A DNA stretch of 64,000 nucleotides from Brevibacterium antiquum (GTDB lineage Bacteria > Actinomycetota > Actinomycetes > Actinomycetales > Brevibacteriaceae), in contig NZ_JABASX010000011.1 of NCBI RefSeq assembly GCF_016107655.1, positions 1-64,000 of the forward strand. The letters are read 5' to 3'. Made by a program: the position numbers and the translations under genes. The notes under the pieces are model-generated. The model ran no database searches. It was not told the DNA's origin and worked only from the letters and a program-made list of their open reading frames with translations. Each line of letters opens with the position of its first letter. The stretch's first letter is position 1. Positions 12,017-22,200 of this stretch are shown piece after piece.

Positions 12017-13405
12017 ATGAGGAAGGTCCCGTACACGCTCCGAAGCTTTGTCGAGATAGCCGAGAGCGAAAACCGCCGTGGCCGGGACATTAGTCACTTG
12101 GACCCCGAAGTTCGTCGCGTTACCCGCGCACTTCACGACCGGCGGGACCGCTATTTTGCAGATCTTGCGCTACTCGACAAAGATGAGTCTAGCCGCGATG
12201 TCATACGCAAAACTTACCGTTCAGACCGGCAAGAACTGCGTCGGGCTCGAGATCAAACCGTTGAAACGGCGATGCATACAGCACTATTAACCTTTGAAGA
12301 AAAGCTATCCAAGGGCGAGTTTTCGTTTGGCCTCAGAGAAGGCCACAAAGTGGGCACGAAGCCGACGCCTACTTATAGAATCGAGTCGGCGCCCGACGTA
12401 GTGTACCCGGCGAAGCAGGCCGCAGATGTCGTCAAACGAGCCGCACGCCTCGAAGCGATCAGCCGGAACAGCGCTGTAAGAGCACTCCAAGCAGCTCTGC
12501 AAAAGAACTACAGTCATGCCATCTACAAAATTGATGTCGCAAATTTCTTCGAATCCATAGACCATTATGTTCTGACCGAACGCCTCAACACACTTCCGGA
12601 CCTCGACTCCGTCACAACGCAAATTATCCGCCGTCTACTCAAAGAGTTCGAAGCTATCCGAGGCACGGATACGGGTTTGCCGCGAGGAGTTGGGCTTAGT
12701 TCACACCTCGCTGAATTCTACCTTAATCGCTTCGATTCCAAATTAAAAACGCATCCTGGAGTGTTATTCTACGCACGTTACGTAGACGATATAATCATGG
12801 TCCTCGAGAACAGTAACGATTTAGCTAAAGTGAAGGATGCGGCCACTACCGAACTGGCCTCACTTAAGCTCGAACTCAACGAACACAAAACATTCGATGT
12901 CGTTACAGATGAACAAGGAAACTATAAGTCAATAACGGAGTTTGATTACCTTGGATACCGCTTTTCTCGGCAAGCAGGCAGCCTTTCTACACGACTGACC
13001 GCCAGGCGTAAAGATCGACGCGCGACCCGACTAGAGAAAGCTTTACAAGCATGGTTGGATACCGCGCCTAACGCATCCTTTCCAAACACCGGACATAACG
13101 GTCTGCTACTCGATCGGGTGCGCTATCTCGCAGGCAACACCAGGCTGATCAACTCAAAAAGCAATGTCGCTATAGGGCTATACTTCTCCAACAGTGCATT
13201 AGATCCTGAGGCGGACGAACTCATCGAACTCGACGCAACTCTCGAAGCCTTCCGAAAGCACCATGCGTCAAAGATACCCAAGAAGATGAGCACTAGGTTG
13301 GCACAGATTTCATTCGTCGAGATGTTCGCGAACCAGACTTTCCTTAGATTTCGACAGAAACGCATTGAGCAGATTGTGAGCATCTGGAAGGAAAAAGGGC
13401 GATGA
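12017..13405 (+). CDS. drt3a: defence-associated reverse transcriptase, DRT type 3 subunit a (UG3-like)
   Basis: A 462-residue reverse transcriptase without a group II intron maturase or HNH domain. RT motifs: KIDVANFFESID at about 171-182 (catalytic Asp in motif A), LPRGVGLSSHLAE at 221-233, and ARYVDDIIMV with the YVDD catalytic pair at 255-258. A helical N-terminal region of about 120 residues precedes the palm, and FDYLGYRFS with a C-terminal thumb-like region follows. The gene ends in ATGA shared with a second, different RT gene. Two adjacent unrelated-length RTs of this size and order are the hallmark of DRT type 3 (UG3 plus UG8). AT-rich composition and frequent TTA, ATA and AGA codons point to acquisition. 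Subtype is inferred from architecture rather than alignment. Confidence 0.85.
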   Translation: MRKVPYTLRSFVEIAESENRRGRDISHLDPEVRRVTRALHDRRDRYFADLALLDKDESSRDVIRKTYRSDRQELRRARDQTVETAMHTALLTFEEKLSKGEFSFGLREGHKVGTKPTPTYRIESAPDVVYPAKQAADVVKRAARLEAISRNSAVRALQAALQKNYSHAIYKIDVANFFESIDHYVLTERLNTLPDLDSVTTQIIRRLLKEFEAIRGTDTGLPRGVGLSSHLAEFYLNRFDSKLKTHPGVLFYARYVDDIIMVLENSNDLAKVKDAATTELASLKLELNEHKTFDVVTDEQGNYKSITEFDYLGYRFSRQAGSLSTRLTARRKDRRATRLEKALQAWLDTAPNASFPNTGHNGLLLDRVRYLAGNTRLINSKSNVAIGLYFSNSALDPEADELIELDATLEAFRKHHASKIPKKMSTRLAQISFVEMFANQTFLRFRQKRIEQIVSIWKEKGR

Positions 13406-15453
13406 GATACCGCGCAGCTAAGCGAGATCTATTACGCGCATTAACATCCGAGATGCTGCCGTACGAAGTGCCGATCCCCTTCGATATAACACGGCTCTAT
13501 GAGTTTCTTCGATGGATCAAATTTCGCTGGACCGGGGATCACAAATTTACTGTATTAAAATCGAGGCTCGGTGACGGTGAGAGGTCTTGGCTGGGAATCA
13601 TCTTCGACCCGATCAACCTGGGGACAGGTAAAACGGTGGAAGATGGCAGAACAATTGAGTTCAATTTGGCTGACGGTGGCAAGAAGCACAGCCACCTACG
13701 GCACCCCTACAAGTTCCGATCGCGACGCAACAATGGGAAGTCACGAGAACTATCAGTCCCACATCCTCACTCGATGGTACAGATGGCGTCCTTCATCCAT
13801 GAGCACCGAGACTCGATTCTCTATTACACAAATCGTAGCCAATTCTCCATTAGGCACCCCCACCGGGTCGCACGCCTGCAAGCGAAGACTGGGTCCGTCT
13901 TCGAAGGTTACCGCGACCGAGAACAATTCGGCTTTGAGCAATCTGATCTAGAGTACGCACACGTTTCCTCGTATTTCAGCTACCGCAGATACAACAACAT
14001 CAACCGGTTCTATTCATCACCGGAGTTTCAGGCTTGCGAGCGTAAATACCCTCATCTGATGCGTGCAGACGTCTCCAAATGTTTCGACAGCATTTACACG
14101 CATAGCATTTCATGGGTCACCAACGGCGTACGCACAAGCAAACGATTGAGAAACAAGACAGGTAAAACTTTTGGCGGGCAGTTCGATCACCTGATGCAAT
14201 ACCTCAACTATGCCGAAACTAGTGGAATCATTATCGGCCCTGAACTCTCGCGAATATTTGCGGAGATCATCTTACAAGAAATTGACATTAGAATTGAACG
14301 GGACCTGGCCAGCAATGGACTCACGCTTGGAACACACTACGAGATAATGCGTTACGTTGATGACTATTTCGTATTCCTGGCCGACCCGAGGCACGCCGAA
14401 CTGGTCGAAGAAATCTTAGCAAGACAACTGGCTTCATTCAAATTGCATCTCAATGAGCAGAAACAGCGACATTTCGACACGCCGCTACAATCACATATGT
14501 CGGTCGCGAAAATTAAAATTCGAGAGGCACTGGAACAGCGTACTCAGTATGATTATGACCCGGACAACAATCATGCGAATGCAACACTGTACTTTTCGTC
14601 TCGCAAAGCAATTCTCGATTATAAATCCCTACTCATAGACACCGGTCTCGAGCACGGGGAGTTGGCCAACTCTTACCTTTACGAGCTTGGCCGACGCCGT
14701 GATTCGACCGTCCGAAAGTTTAGAAAGCGCTTAAACGACGTAGCAGAAGCAGGCGAGCCTAAAGCTATTCACTCTGCCCGGCTACTTCTAATCAGGTATC
14801 TAATGGCAGTACTGGACGTTGCGATCTTCATCTACTCGGGCGCACCATCGGTCTCGCACAGCGTGAAGCTGACGAGATTGGTCGCTGCATCCTTGGGCGA
14901 ACTGGAAATCGATGGATTTGGAACTCTCGAGAGACTCCAATTTTCCGACAAGGTCGCAAAAGAGATCGTTGCTCAGCTCAACGCTTCGCATGACGAGACT
15001 TCGTTTGGTGCACACACGCTGCTCCTTCTCGACTGCCTCATATTCGTGAACCCTGAAGTATCCGAAGAGACACTGACATCATTCCTCACGCGCAGAGGCA
15101 AAACGGTCAACGATCTAGACGCTTTTGGTGTACTCACCCTGCTTCGTCGATTTCAGGATCCGGGTTCCGCAAGTGCCCTTAAACAGGATCTACTGACTCG
15201 TGCCGGCGCGCTGATCGATCTAGGAAGAGACCAGCAAGAATTTGAGACCGCTCGTGCGATTCTAATGCTCAGCCTTCCCACATTTCCCGGCGCAACGCCC
15301 AAGGAGATTGCGAAGGCGATGGGCAACGGGGTATCAGAAAGCAAAATACAGAAACTGAGACGAACTCGGCGAGAGCCGTCAGTGTTTTCGTGGCACGCCA
15401 GTGATAGCTACTATGAGCGATTGTTGCTGAAGTCGACTCAGTTTGTATACTAG
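13402..15453 (+). CDS. drt3b: defence-associated reverse transcriptase, DRT type 3 subunit b (UG8-like)
   Basis: A 683-residue protein translationally coupled to the first RT by a 4-base overlap. RT motifs: RADVSKCFDSIY at about 221-232 (motif A Asp), GIIIGPELSRIFAE at 275-288, and MRYVDDYFVFL with YVDD at 318-321. Then FKLHLNEQKQ follows as a motif D-like element. About 220 residues precede the palm and about 300 mainly helical residues follow, longer than in retron RTs. In DRT3 systems as I recall them, subunit a copies a short RNA template and subunit b makes the complementary strand, protecting against phage. Sequence here shows only that both active sites are intact. Confidence 0.85.
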   Translation: MRYRAAKRDLLRALTSEMLPYEVPIPFDITRLYEFLRWIKFRWTGDHKFTVLKSRLGDGERSWLGIIFDPINLGTGKTVEDGRTIEFNLADGGKKHSHLRHPYKFRSRRNNGKSRELSVPHPHSMVQMASFIHEHRDSILYYTNRSQFSIRHPHRVARLQAKTGSVFEGYRDREQFGFEQSDLEYAHVSSYFSYRRYNNINRFYSSPEFQACERKYPHLMRADVSKCFDSIYTHSISWVTNGVRTSKRLRNKTGKTFGGQFDHLMQYLNYAETSGIIIGPELSRIFAEIILQEIDIRIERDLASNGLTLGTHYEIMRYVDDYFVFLADPRHAELVEEILARQLASFKLHLNEQKQRHFDTPLQSHMSVAKIKIREALEQRTQYDYDPDNNHANATLYFSSRKAILDYKSLLIDTGLEHGELANSYLYELGRRRDSTVRKFRKRLNDVAEAGEPKAIHSARLLLIRYLMAVLDVAIFIYSGAPSVSHSVKLTRLVAASLGELEIDGFGTLERLQFSDKVAKEIVAQLNASHDETSFGAHTLLLLDCLIFVNPEVSEETLTSFLTRRGKTVNDLDAFGVLTLLRRFQDPGSASALKQDLLTRAGALIDLGRDQQEFETARAILMLSLPTFPGATPKEIAKAMGNGVSESKIQKLRRTRREPSVFSWHASDSYYERLLLKSTQFVY

Positions 15454-15650
15454 AGACGCAGCCATGACCGCAGCAATGAAGCCTTTGGCTTCCACACACG
15501 GGCGCTTGGGAGCGAGCGGCATCGAACTCCCACCTTTTCTTGTCGATCAGGACTTTCGAAGCCCTTATTCTAAGGGATTTGAGGAAGCCCCATCGATGGA
15601 GGTAGCAACGTAGTTCTAACTTCGGCACGCTCCTCACAATATAGTTTTTC
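15454..15650 (+). ncRNA. candidate DRT3 non-coding RNA with ACACAC tract
   Basis: Directly after the second RT gene lies a non-coding, hairpin-rich stretch. Visible stems: GAAGCC-TTT-GGCTTC at 15478-15492; TGGGAG/CTCCCA at 15507-15532; CCCTTA-TTC-TAAGGG at 15562-15576, enclosed by TCGAT/ATCGA at 15543 and 15592. A CACACAC run at 15493-15499 is left single-stranded between the first two stems. An AT-rich stretch ending in TTTTT near 15640-15650 could stop transcription. As I recall, the DRT3 RNA carries an ACACAC template, which makes this the best candidate. Boundaries and strand are inferred. Confidence 0.55.
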
Positions 15651-15666
15651 ACCCTCCAGATGCTTA

Positions 15667-16380
15667 AGACCCGAGTTTTCCCTTTTGGACATCACGAGGG
15701 AAGGATGAGGCTGAGGCCTCCGAGTTCCAAAGGGTTCGTAGCTTGCCCGACCACCAACTATTTCCTAGCGAAGATGCCGGTTATGGAACTGTACTGGTGG
15801 GGCCACATTTGAGCTACTGGAGAAGCGACATGCTCAAGACGACCTTCATCAGATATGACGTTTACTCGAAGGCCGTAATCGCAACAGCACTAAACGCTGA
15901 CACCAATGCTCTCTAGGGCTGCCTGCCAATCGCCTTGTTACCGGCCCAGATGCTCCCCTAGGCGAGGTTTGCAAGTCCCTTACTGCGCCGGTCGAACAAG
16001 AAGGCCAGCGTCATGTCTCTCGAGCCCAGCAACGCGCCGTCGTCAATCCTTCGCATATCGCACTGCCAGCGAAGTGCAAAACTGAAACGTTGCAGATGGC
16101 TCACTACAATCGCCTGTTTGCCACGATCACCAAGCTGGAGCTCGGTTTGGCTGTTGCAATTGGCGGCTAGACTCGGTTCGCCGAAGCCACGATAGGATCC
16201 AAATTGAGGCCGACTACCTGTGAGCGCGCCAAGAAGCAGTCACGGTTGCAGGGCCCGATCGCGAAGGCCGGGAATGCGTAAACGAGGAAGCTTCTCGATT
16301 AGGTCACGTGGTCGCAAATTCAGCCCCTTCCCGCCTCTGTGCCAGATTGCCACGACCAGGATGGGAGCGATCGAACGTAA
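15667..16380 (+). pseudogene. decayed coding remnant of unknown family
   Basis: One frame is open without a start codon from about 15667 to 15916 and reads like protein (for example EFQRVRSLPDHQLFPSEDAG, then SYWRSDMLKTTFIRYDVYSK). After a stop, a different frame stays open to about 16170 (LPANRLVTGPDAPLGEVCKS, then AHYNRLFATITKLELGLAVA). The same frame continues beyond with scattered stops (TRFAEATIGSKLRPTCERAK) to about 16380. This looks like one gene inactivated by a frameshift near 15916 and several nonsense changes. I do not recognise the family, and chance reading is possible. Confidence 0.3.
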
Positions 16381-16980
16381 CCAGGGAACTGATGCAGGAT
16401 CTCTCATCCTGCTCTGTGGTGGATTAATCGATTTGCGCGCGAAGGCGGGCGTCCCTGCACGGCGGAAGCGACTGAAAGCTTAAGCTCTACTCTTCCTACC
16501 TTTCGGACGCCCACCAGGGCTGGCGGGCCGACATCTGCAAGGACGATTCACCGAATCCGGATGGGGTTGGGTGCAACGGCATCCAAGATCAACTAACACC
16601 ATCCTCTCAAATTTCCCGTACAGCTCTCCCGATGACCGAGCTCACTGATTCCTCGATCAACTTCTCGGACGGATTCGCAGCGGCAGCTTCTATAGCATTA
16701 TCGGTTGTTCCACCCCTTAGAATCATCTGCCTTGGAGTAGATCCCGGTAATGCATCCGATCTCACTCGACTTAGCATGATTCTAGATAACTCCTGACACT
16801 CGTCCGGATGATTCCCTAACCCCAAATCCAACGTTCTATGACTCCCCGGTGCATGTAAACTGTCCGACCACCGCACAGACCCACGCAAGAATCGAACTGT
16901 ATGGAAATGGTGTTCGTATGACCCGCCCGGTAATACGCCCGCTGACGGGTCCATAACTGAGGCAAGAAGAGGTTCAAACA
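16381..16980. other. intergenic region upstream of the serine recombinase
   Basis: No clear gene. A minus-strand frame at 16607-16954 could encode about 115 residues (starting MDPSAGVLPGGSYEHHFHTV), but it has no recognised domain and its longer form runs into the recombinase gene, so I leave it unassigned. Short inverted repeats such as CCCG-CTGA-CGGG near 16938-16949 and CTGT...ACAG near 16860-16880 lie just upstream of the recombinase start and could be part of its recombination site. Confidence 0.3.
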
Positions 16981-17568
16981 ATGTTGATCGGATATGCCCG
17001 ATGCTCGACTCATCATCAGGACGAGGATCTGACCGCGCAACGCACGGCCTTGTCCCGATTGGGCGTCGACGAGAACCGAATCTATGTCGATGTGGGGTTG
17101 TCCGGAACGAACCGCGATCGACCCGGCCTACGAGAAGCCCTTGCGGCACTCCGAGAGCAAGACACTCTTGTGGTTACCAAGCTGGACCGTCTCGCACGAT
17201 CTGTGCGAGACGCGAGTGACATCGCTGAAGAGATCGAGGCGACAGGGGCGGTACTGTCTCTAAGCGGCTCTATTCATGACCCGTCTGATCCTATGGGCCG
17301 AATGTTTTTCTCGATCATGGCGGTGTTCGCAGAGTTCGAATCCGACCTCATCCGAGCCAGGACCCGCGAAGGAATGGCAGTCGCCCGATCACGAGGCCGG
17401 CTTCGTGGCAAGCAACCGAAACTTTCCCGCGCACAAGAGCGTCATCTAGTCGCATTGGTCAAGTCCGGCGAGCACACCACATCGGACGTCGCTGCGCTTA
17501 TGGGGGTTAGCCGCGCGACCGTCTACCGTGCCGTGGAGCGTGCCAAGATGAATGGAGCAACAGCATGA
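16981..17568 (+). CDS. small serine recombinase (resolvase/invertase family)
   Basis: A 195-residue site-specific recombinase. The catalytic N-domain begins MLIGYARCSTHHQDEDLTAQ, with the nucleophilic serine in YARCST at position 9, and has the conserved VTKLDRLARSVRD arginine region near residues 65-77 and GRMFFSIMAVFAEFESDLIRAR (E helix) near 100-125. A C-terminal helix-turn-helix (TTSDVAALMGVSRATVYRAV) binds DNA. This is the Tn3 resolvase/Hin invertase type, too short for a large phage integrase. It is followed by a coupled small gene. It may once have mobilised or resolved the element that carried the defence genes. Confidence 0.93.
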   Translation: MLIGYARCSTHHQDEDLTAQRTALSRLGVDENRIYVDVGLSGTNRDRPGLREALAALREQDTLVVTKLDRLARSVRDASDIAEEIEATGAVLSLSGSIHDPSDPMGRMFFSIMAVFAEFESDLIRARTREGMAVARSRGRLRGKQPKLSRAQERHLVALVKSGEHTTSDVAALMGVSRATVYRAVERAKMNGATA

Positions 17569-17828
17569 TCGACACCGAGTTCAACGATCTGGTGACCAAA
17601 CGGGTCCAGGCACTCAACGTCCTGGTGTCCGCTGCCGCCAACACCGCCAACTCCGACGACTACGGGGACATGTTGGGAGCTCTTCGATTATCCGAGCTTG
17701 CGGCTCAGCAGGCCCGCAACGCCATCATTCGCGAAGCACGCGCCGCCGGAGATCCATGGGAAGACATCGCCCTCGCGTTGGGATGTACTACGCATAACGC
17801 CAGAACACGGTTCGGCAACGCACATTGA
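17565..17828 (+). CDS. small protein coupled to the recombinase, function unknown
   Basis: An 87-residue soluble, Ala-rich helical protein whose ATG overlaps the recombinase stop (ATGA), so the two are probably translationally coupled. The C-terminal part, DPWEDIALALGCTTHNARTR, resembles a helix-turn-helix recognition segment, suggesting a DNA-binding accessory. I do not recognise a named family. Confidence 0.65.
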   Translation: MIDTEFNDLVTKRVQALNVLVSAAANTANSDDYGDMLGALRLSELAAQQARNAIIREARAAGDPWEDIALALGCTTHNARTRFGNAH

Positions 17829-17916
17829 TGCTCCCGAAGCAACTGCGCCGTGGGTACGGAAATCTCAAACTGGGAATGTCAGAAGCGAACCCGCAAGGCG
17901 CTTAATTCACGCAGTT

Positions 17917-19203
17917 CTAGCTAGTTCGTTGGAGTGAGTTGAAGATCAGTGATTCTCCCTCTAAACGGGGACGCCGAAACATACGCCAAAGCCAAACGAG
18001 CACTCCTGTCGACACTCCGCTAGCGAGTGCTTGGCCAGGATTAGTTCCCCAGGCCAATGCGGCGCTTCCCGATCCTATTGTGCTCAGAACAGCCATCATG
18101 CCGTCCTCTTCAACACTTTTTCGCATAGCGCTACCGAGGGAGACACTTTCAATCGAGTTGCGTACAGGCGTCAGCTCGTCTTGAATTCTTTGGCGCAGCT
18201 GACTATGTGAGTCACCCCTAGAGTCTCGATCAATCGAACGAATTCTATTTCGCCACTCATCAAACGCAGACTCGTTCTGTCGGATGTCCACTGCGGTCTC
18301 GGCATCTAGCTTCAAGTTCGGCAGCGCAAACCTCGCGATCTCGGCTAGAGTCTCTGGACGCGGTGCCGTATCCTGTTCCGCAGTCAGCTGTCCAAGCTTC
18401 AAACGGAGAAGTTGCAACTCTGCGGAGGACTGCGGAACGTATACCGTCGAATACTGATCAGCAAATGCAAGCTGTCTCGCCAGCTCAGCAAACTCATATT
18501 GCCACTCCCAGCGCTGATCCGACTTGTGTACAGCTTGATTCAGGCTAGCGTGCAAACCCAAGAGATTGTCCCATAGAGGAAGCGGACCCAGTTTCTCTGC
18601 GATCTCTGGGGCACCAATGACCATCGAGTCGTTGGCTACATCGTGCCGGACTGAAGTACCTATTTGATGGTATCGATCTCTTAGGACTTTCCATTGCGGC
18701 CGCGGCAGTATCACCCCCGCGTTGAGAAGCGGTGACAGCTCGAAAATATAGGGAATCGTCCTCGCCAAGTAGTGACGAACTTGCTCGCTACTATCCTTGA
18801 TCGACGAGTAGAGCAGATTCCGATTCCAGAGATTCGGACCGCCAGAGATCGCCATGCTGCCATTTGCGGCTCGGATATCGCGGTACTCGTACAACCACCG
18901 ATTCTGAATGCCAAAGAAATCCGCGATTGGATCATGAGTCACCAAGACGCGGTGATACAGAAGTCTCTGATTGAGGTCGTATTGCCCGACCGGTTCATGC
19001 CAATTTCCTGCAACCCAGGATCCGGGGTAAAGGGCATCTTGAGGTGGGCTCGCGAGTTCCGTTGTGGAAGAGGATTCGTTTACATGTTGTGCAAGTCGTT
19101 CGATGTCATGCGTGCTTAACCCTTGGATCTGTTCGGAAGTAGGCCGATCACCGAAAAAGGTCTCAAGGGCCGTCAGAGTGCTCACGTATGTTTGCCGCAC
19201 CAT
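17917..19203 (-). CDS. unknown protein with C-terminal membrane hairpin, coupled to the ISP enzyme
   Basis: A 428-residue protein not assigned to a family by eye. Residues 1-365 are soluble and rich in Trp, Tyr and Arg (WLYEYRDIRAANGSMAIS, then SSEQVRHYLARTIPYIFEL), and a helical stretch around 290-365 could form a coiled coil. The C-terminus has two hydrophobic segments at about 369-388 and 393-408, ending in a basic RMFRRPR; this suggests anchoring with most of the protein in the cytoplasm. It starts 3 bases after the stop of the restriction-modification gene, so the two are almost certainly cotranscribed. Its job in defence is inferred only from this position. Known Type ISP enzymes act alone. 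Confidence 0.8.
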   Translation of the reverse strand: MVRQTYVSTLTALETFFGDRPTSEQIQGLSTHDIERLAQHVNESSSTTELASPPQDALYPGSWVAGNWHEPVGQYDLNQRLLYHRVLVTHDPIADFFGIQNRWLYEYRDIRAANGSMAISGGPNLWNRNLLYSSIKDSSEQVRHYLARTIPYIFELSPLLNAGVILPRPQWKVLRDRYHQIGTSVRHDVANDSMVIGAPEIAEKLGPLPLWDNLLGLHASLNQAVHKSDQRWEWQYEFAELARQLAFADQYSTVYVPQSSAELQLLRLKLGQLTAEQDTAPRPETLAEIARFALPNLKLDAETAVDIRQNESAFDEWRNRIRSIDRDSRGDSHSQLRQRIQDELTPVRNSIESVSLGSAMRKSVEEDGMMAVLSTIGSGSAALAWGTNPGQALASGVSTGVLVWLWRMFRRPRLEGESLIFNSLQRTS

Positions 19204-19206
19204 GGC

Positions 19207-22200
19207 CTACTCCACTCGCAGCGGAGGCAATGCATCTACGATGCGCATGGTCTCGAGACTCACGGTGGTGATCTTCCCGATCAGGTCGATGATGTAGCGA
19301 GGTTGATTGTGTTCGCGCGACCAGTCGTTGGGATCGTTCACGATACCCGAGGCCTTATCCGACTTTACCTGGTACCGCTCGATAATCCAGTCAAGGCCCG
19401 ATCTGGAGCCCAACATGTACCGCTGAGCTGCTTCAGGGATGTCTTCGATAGTGATGAAGTTGTTGTACTTGATGACCGACTTATCCCACATGCCAGCTTT
19501 GCCGCCATACTTCATCTTCGTCACTGCAAACTGCTCGAACTCGTCTTCCGGCGTGACAGTTGTCATGCGTTCAGCCAACGGATACGGTTCCACATTTTCG
19601 TACCCGATGTGCAGAGCCGACAGCTCACGCCCAGATGCTACAAACGCGTCAAAATTCTTACGGCCCTTGACTTGGGGGATGCGTGGCAAGGTCTTCTTTA
19701 GTTCTGCCTCGTACTGATTCCGGTAGTCAGGTGAATGCAGTAAACCATAGACATAGAAAAAGATGTCGTCTTTTGACACATCTCGCCCAAACGTTGACCG
19801 ATACTGATCCAATGCCCAATCAGTGATGTTGTCGAGCTGTGTGGGCTCTTCAAGCAATGCGTCTTCAGCAGTAGCTGAATAAGAGTAGCGCGCAAAGAAC
19901 TGACTGGTCTCGATCACGTGCAGGTCCGGGATAGCGTTGACCATCAAGCATGCATGCTCACCGGACCCTCCAGGCGATACGGTGACAATTCCGAGGTTGG
20001 TGGATTCCTGAGTCGGGAACAGCTCGTTCAACCGATATCTACGTTCGTTTAGTTCCGGGGAGAAGTAGACATATTCCTTCTGAAACGGACGATACATCGA
20101 CTCACGTAACGCTGAATCGATCGGATACGTCTTCTTTCCAGCCGCGAGTCGATTCTTCAAACTTCCGGACCAACTGATCTTTGCTGGATCGGTGTCGATA
20201 AAACTATCTACCCGGGCGGGCCTTCTAGCTGCTTCCCATCGGTCAACTTCGTTGTTGTAGAAATCGATCATTGCTTCCGCATTGGCTAGAACCTTCCCTC
20301 GCGACAAGTTGTACACCCACGCATCCCGGTTCGTTTTCAAGCCACCAGACTGTACGCAGAATATTGTTCGTCCCGTCTTGTCCTTCTTATCCGCGATGAG
20401 GGGATGGTTTTCATAGTTGGGGTCGCGTTGGTTGATCCAGTCCCCGTACTCGTTCGGAATCACAGTGTCCCAAACCAAAGTGGACAGCGAGTTCTCTTCC
20501 AGAGTCGCCAGTTTCGTGGACCGGTCGAGATAGTCGCCAATGTCCTTATAGTGCAGAACACACTCCCCCACCTTGCCAGGGAGCTTAACCAACACCATTA
20601 TTGCAACCGTATTCCGTGAACCTGCGTCGAAAACCTTGCCGCCCTCTCGACGGCTGAGTTCACCAGCGGTGCGCTGATTGCCGCGAAGGTTGTAGATGTA
20701 GATATCGTGGAACTCGATGGTCAGGGTTTTTCTCAACCCGTCGGCCGTGTTGCCGTCAATGTAGCCACCGTTAGATACGTAACAGACAACCCCACCCTGT
20801 TCGGAATCGAGGACACGATTCGAGGCCCAACGGATGGCTCGAATATACGAGTCATATAGCGAGTTCTTGTTCGTCGCTGTCGACTGGGCTGCGTAGGTGG
20901 AGCGAATGGACTCGTCCAGGGTCGGATAGGTCTGGTTGGCGTTGTTATCGTTACCGCTGGACTGTCCCACCGAGTACGGAGGATTCCCGAGAATCACACG
21001 GATGTCCAGATCGTTCTGGGCAATGACTCGGTCGTTGTTGCCGACGAACATGCGCTCGTCGAGGGTGTCGCCGTCCTCACTCATCTGGAACGTATCAGTG
21101 AGGACGATTCCCTCAAACGGTTCATACCCAACTTGTTCTGGATTTTCTCCGGTTTTGGTGGCGTGTTCGCGTTGGAGACCATGGAAAGTGGCCTCAATGT
21201 TGATCGCAGCAATGTAATACGCCATCAGCAAAATCTCATTCGCATGCAACTCATTCGCATACTTTCGGGCCAAATCCGCCGGATCGATCAGCCCCGACTG
21301 CAGCAGACGAGTGATGAACGTACCCGTGCCCGTGAATGGGTCCAACACGTGTACACCCTCACCCGAAAGAGTGGTCCCAAAGTGCTCTTTGAGAACGTCA
21401 TTGACTGAGCGGAGAATGAAATCGACGACCTCGATGGGCGTGTACACAATTCCGAGGGATTCCGCGGTCTTCGGGAATGCGAGCTTGAAGAACCGTTCAT
21501 ACAGTTCGGTGATGATCTTCTGCTTGCCCTGTGCCGACTCGATGCCCTCGGCCCGGATTCGCACCGACCGGTAGAACTCGTCGAGTTTGCCCGTCTCGGT
21601 ATCAAGGTTGAACTCACCCAACACCGCGAGCATCGAATCCATGACTTTCGACACCGGGTTATGCGCAGTGAAGTCGTAGTCTTCGAACAGTGCATCGAAG
21701 ACTGGTTTCGTGATCATGTGCTGGACCAGCATGTCGACGGCGTCAGCGTCATTGATCCCGTCATTGAGATTGGCGCGCAATCCCTCAACGAACTCACCGA
21801 ATCGTGTCCGCACTGTTGCGTTGTCGGGATCGTCGATGATCGAGTGCAGACGAGTAGTCTGCCGGTCAGCGATGTCTTTGACATCAGTGGCCCAGTCTTC
21901 CCAATACCTGCGATCACCGACCTTCTTGACCATGCGGGCAAAGATCGCGTTTTCCCAATCAGCCGCGTTCACCATCGTGAACAGCGCCTCAGCTGAGTTC
22001 TGCCCTGCTGAACGATCCGAGCCGTCGCCTTCATCGTCTGAGCCGCCGATACCGATGACATCGACAGTCTTGTTTGCATCCTTGTCGAGATCGATCTTAT
22101 TAATCATCGCCTCGAACCGGTCATCGTGGGCTCGCAATGCTTGCAGCACGTCCCAGACGACCTTGTACTTCTTGTTGTCGTTGAGCGCGGTTTCAGGGTC

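Noticed and set aside
15009..15017. CACACAC as an RNA template
   Set aside because: It is inside the coding sequence of the second RT and is explained by codons; noted only as a measure of chance occurrence.
12017..15453. Retron or group II intron
   Set aside because: There are two RTs, no msr/msd repeats beside a single RT, no maturase X or HNH domain, and both active sites are YVDD in UG-type contexts.
16607..17149. 180-codon minus-strand frame across the recombinase start
   Set aside because: Its N-terminal third is the recombinase read backwards and the rest shows no domain; a shorter 115-aa gene cannot be excluded but is not supported.
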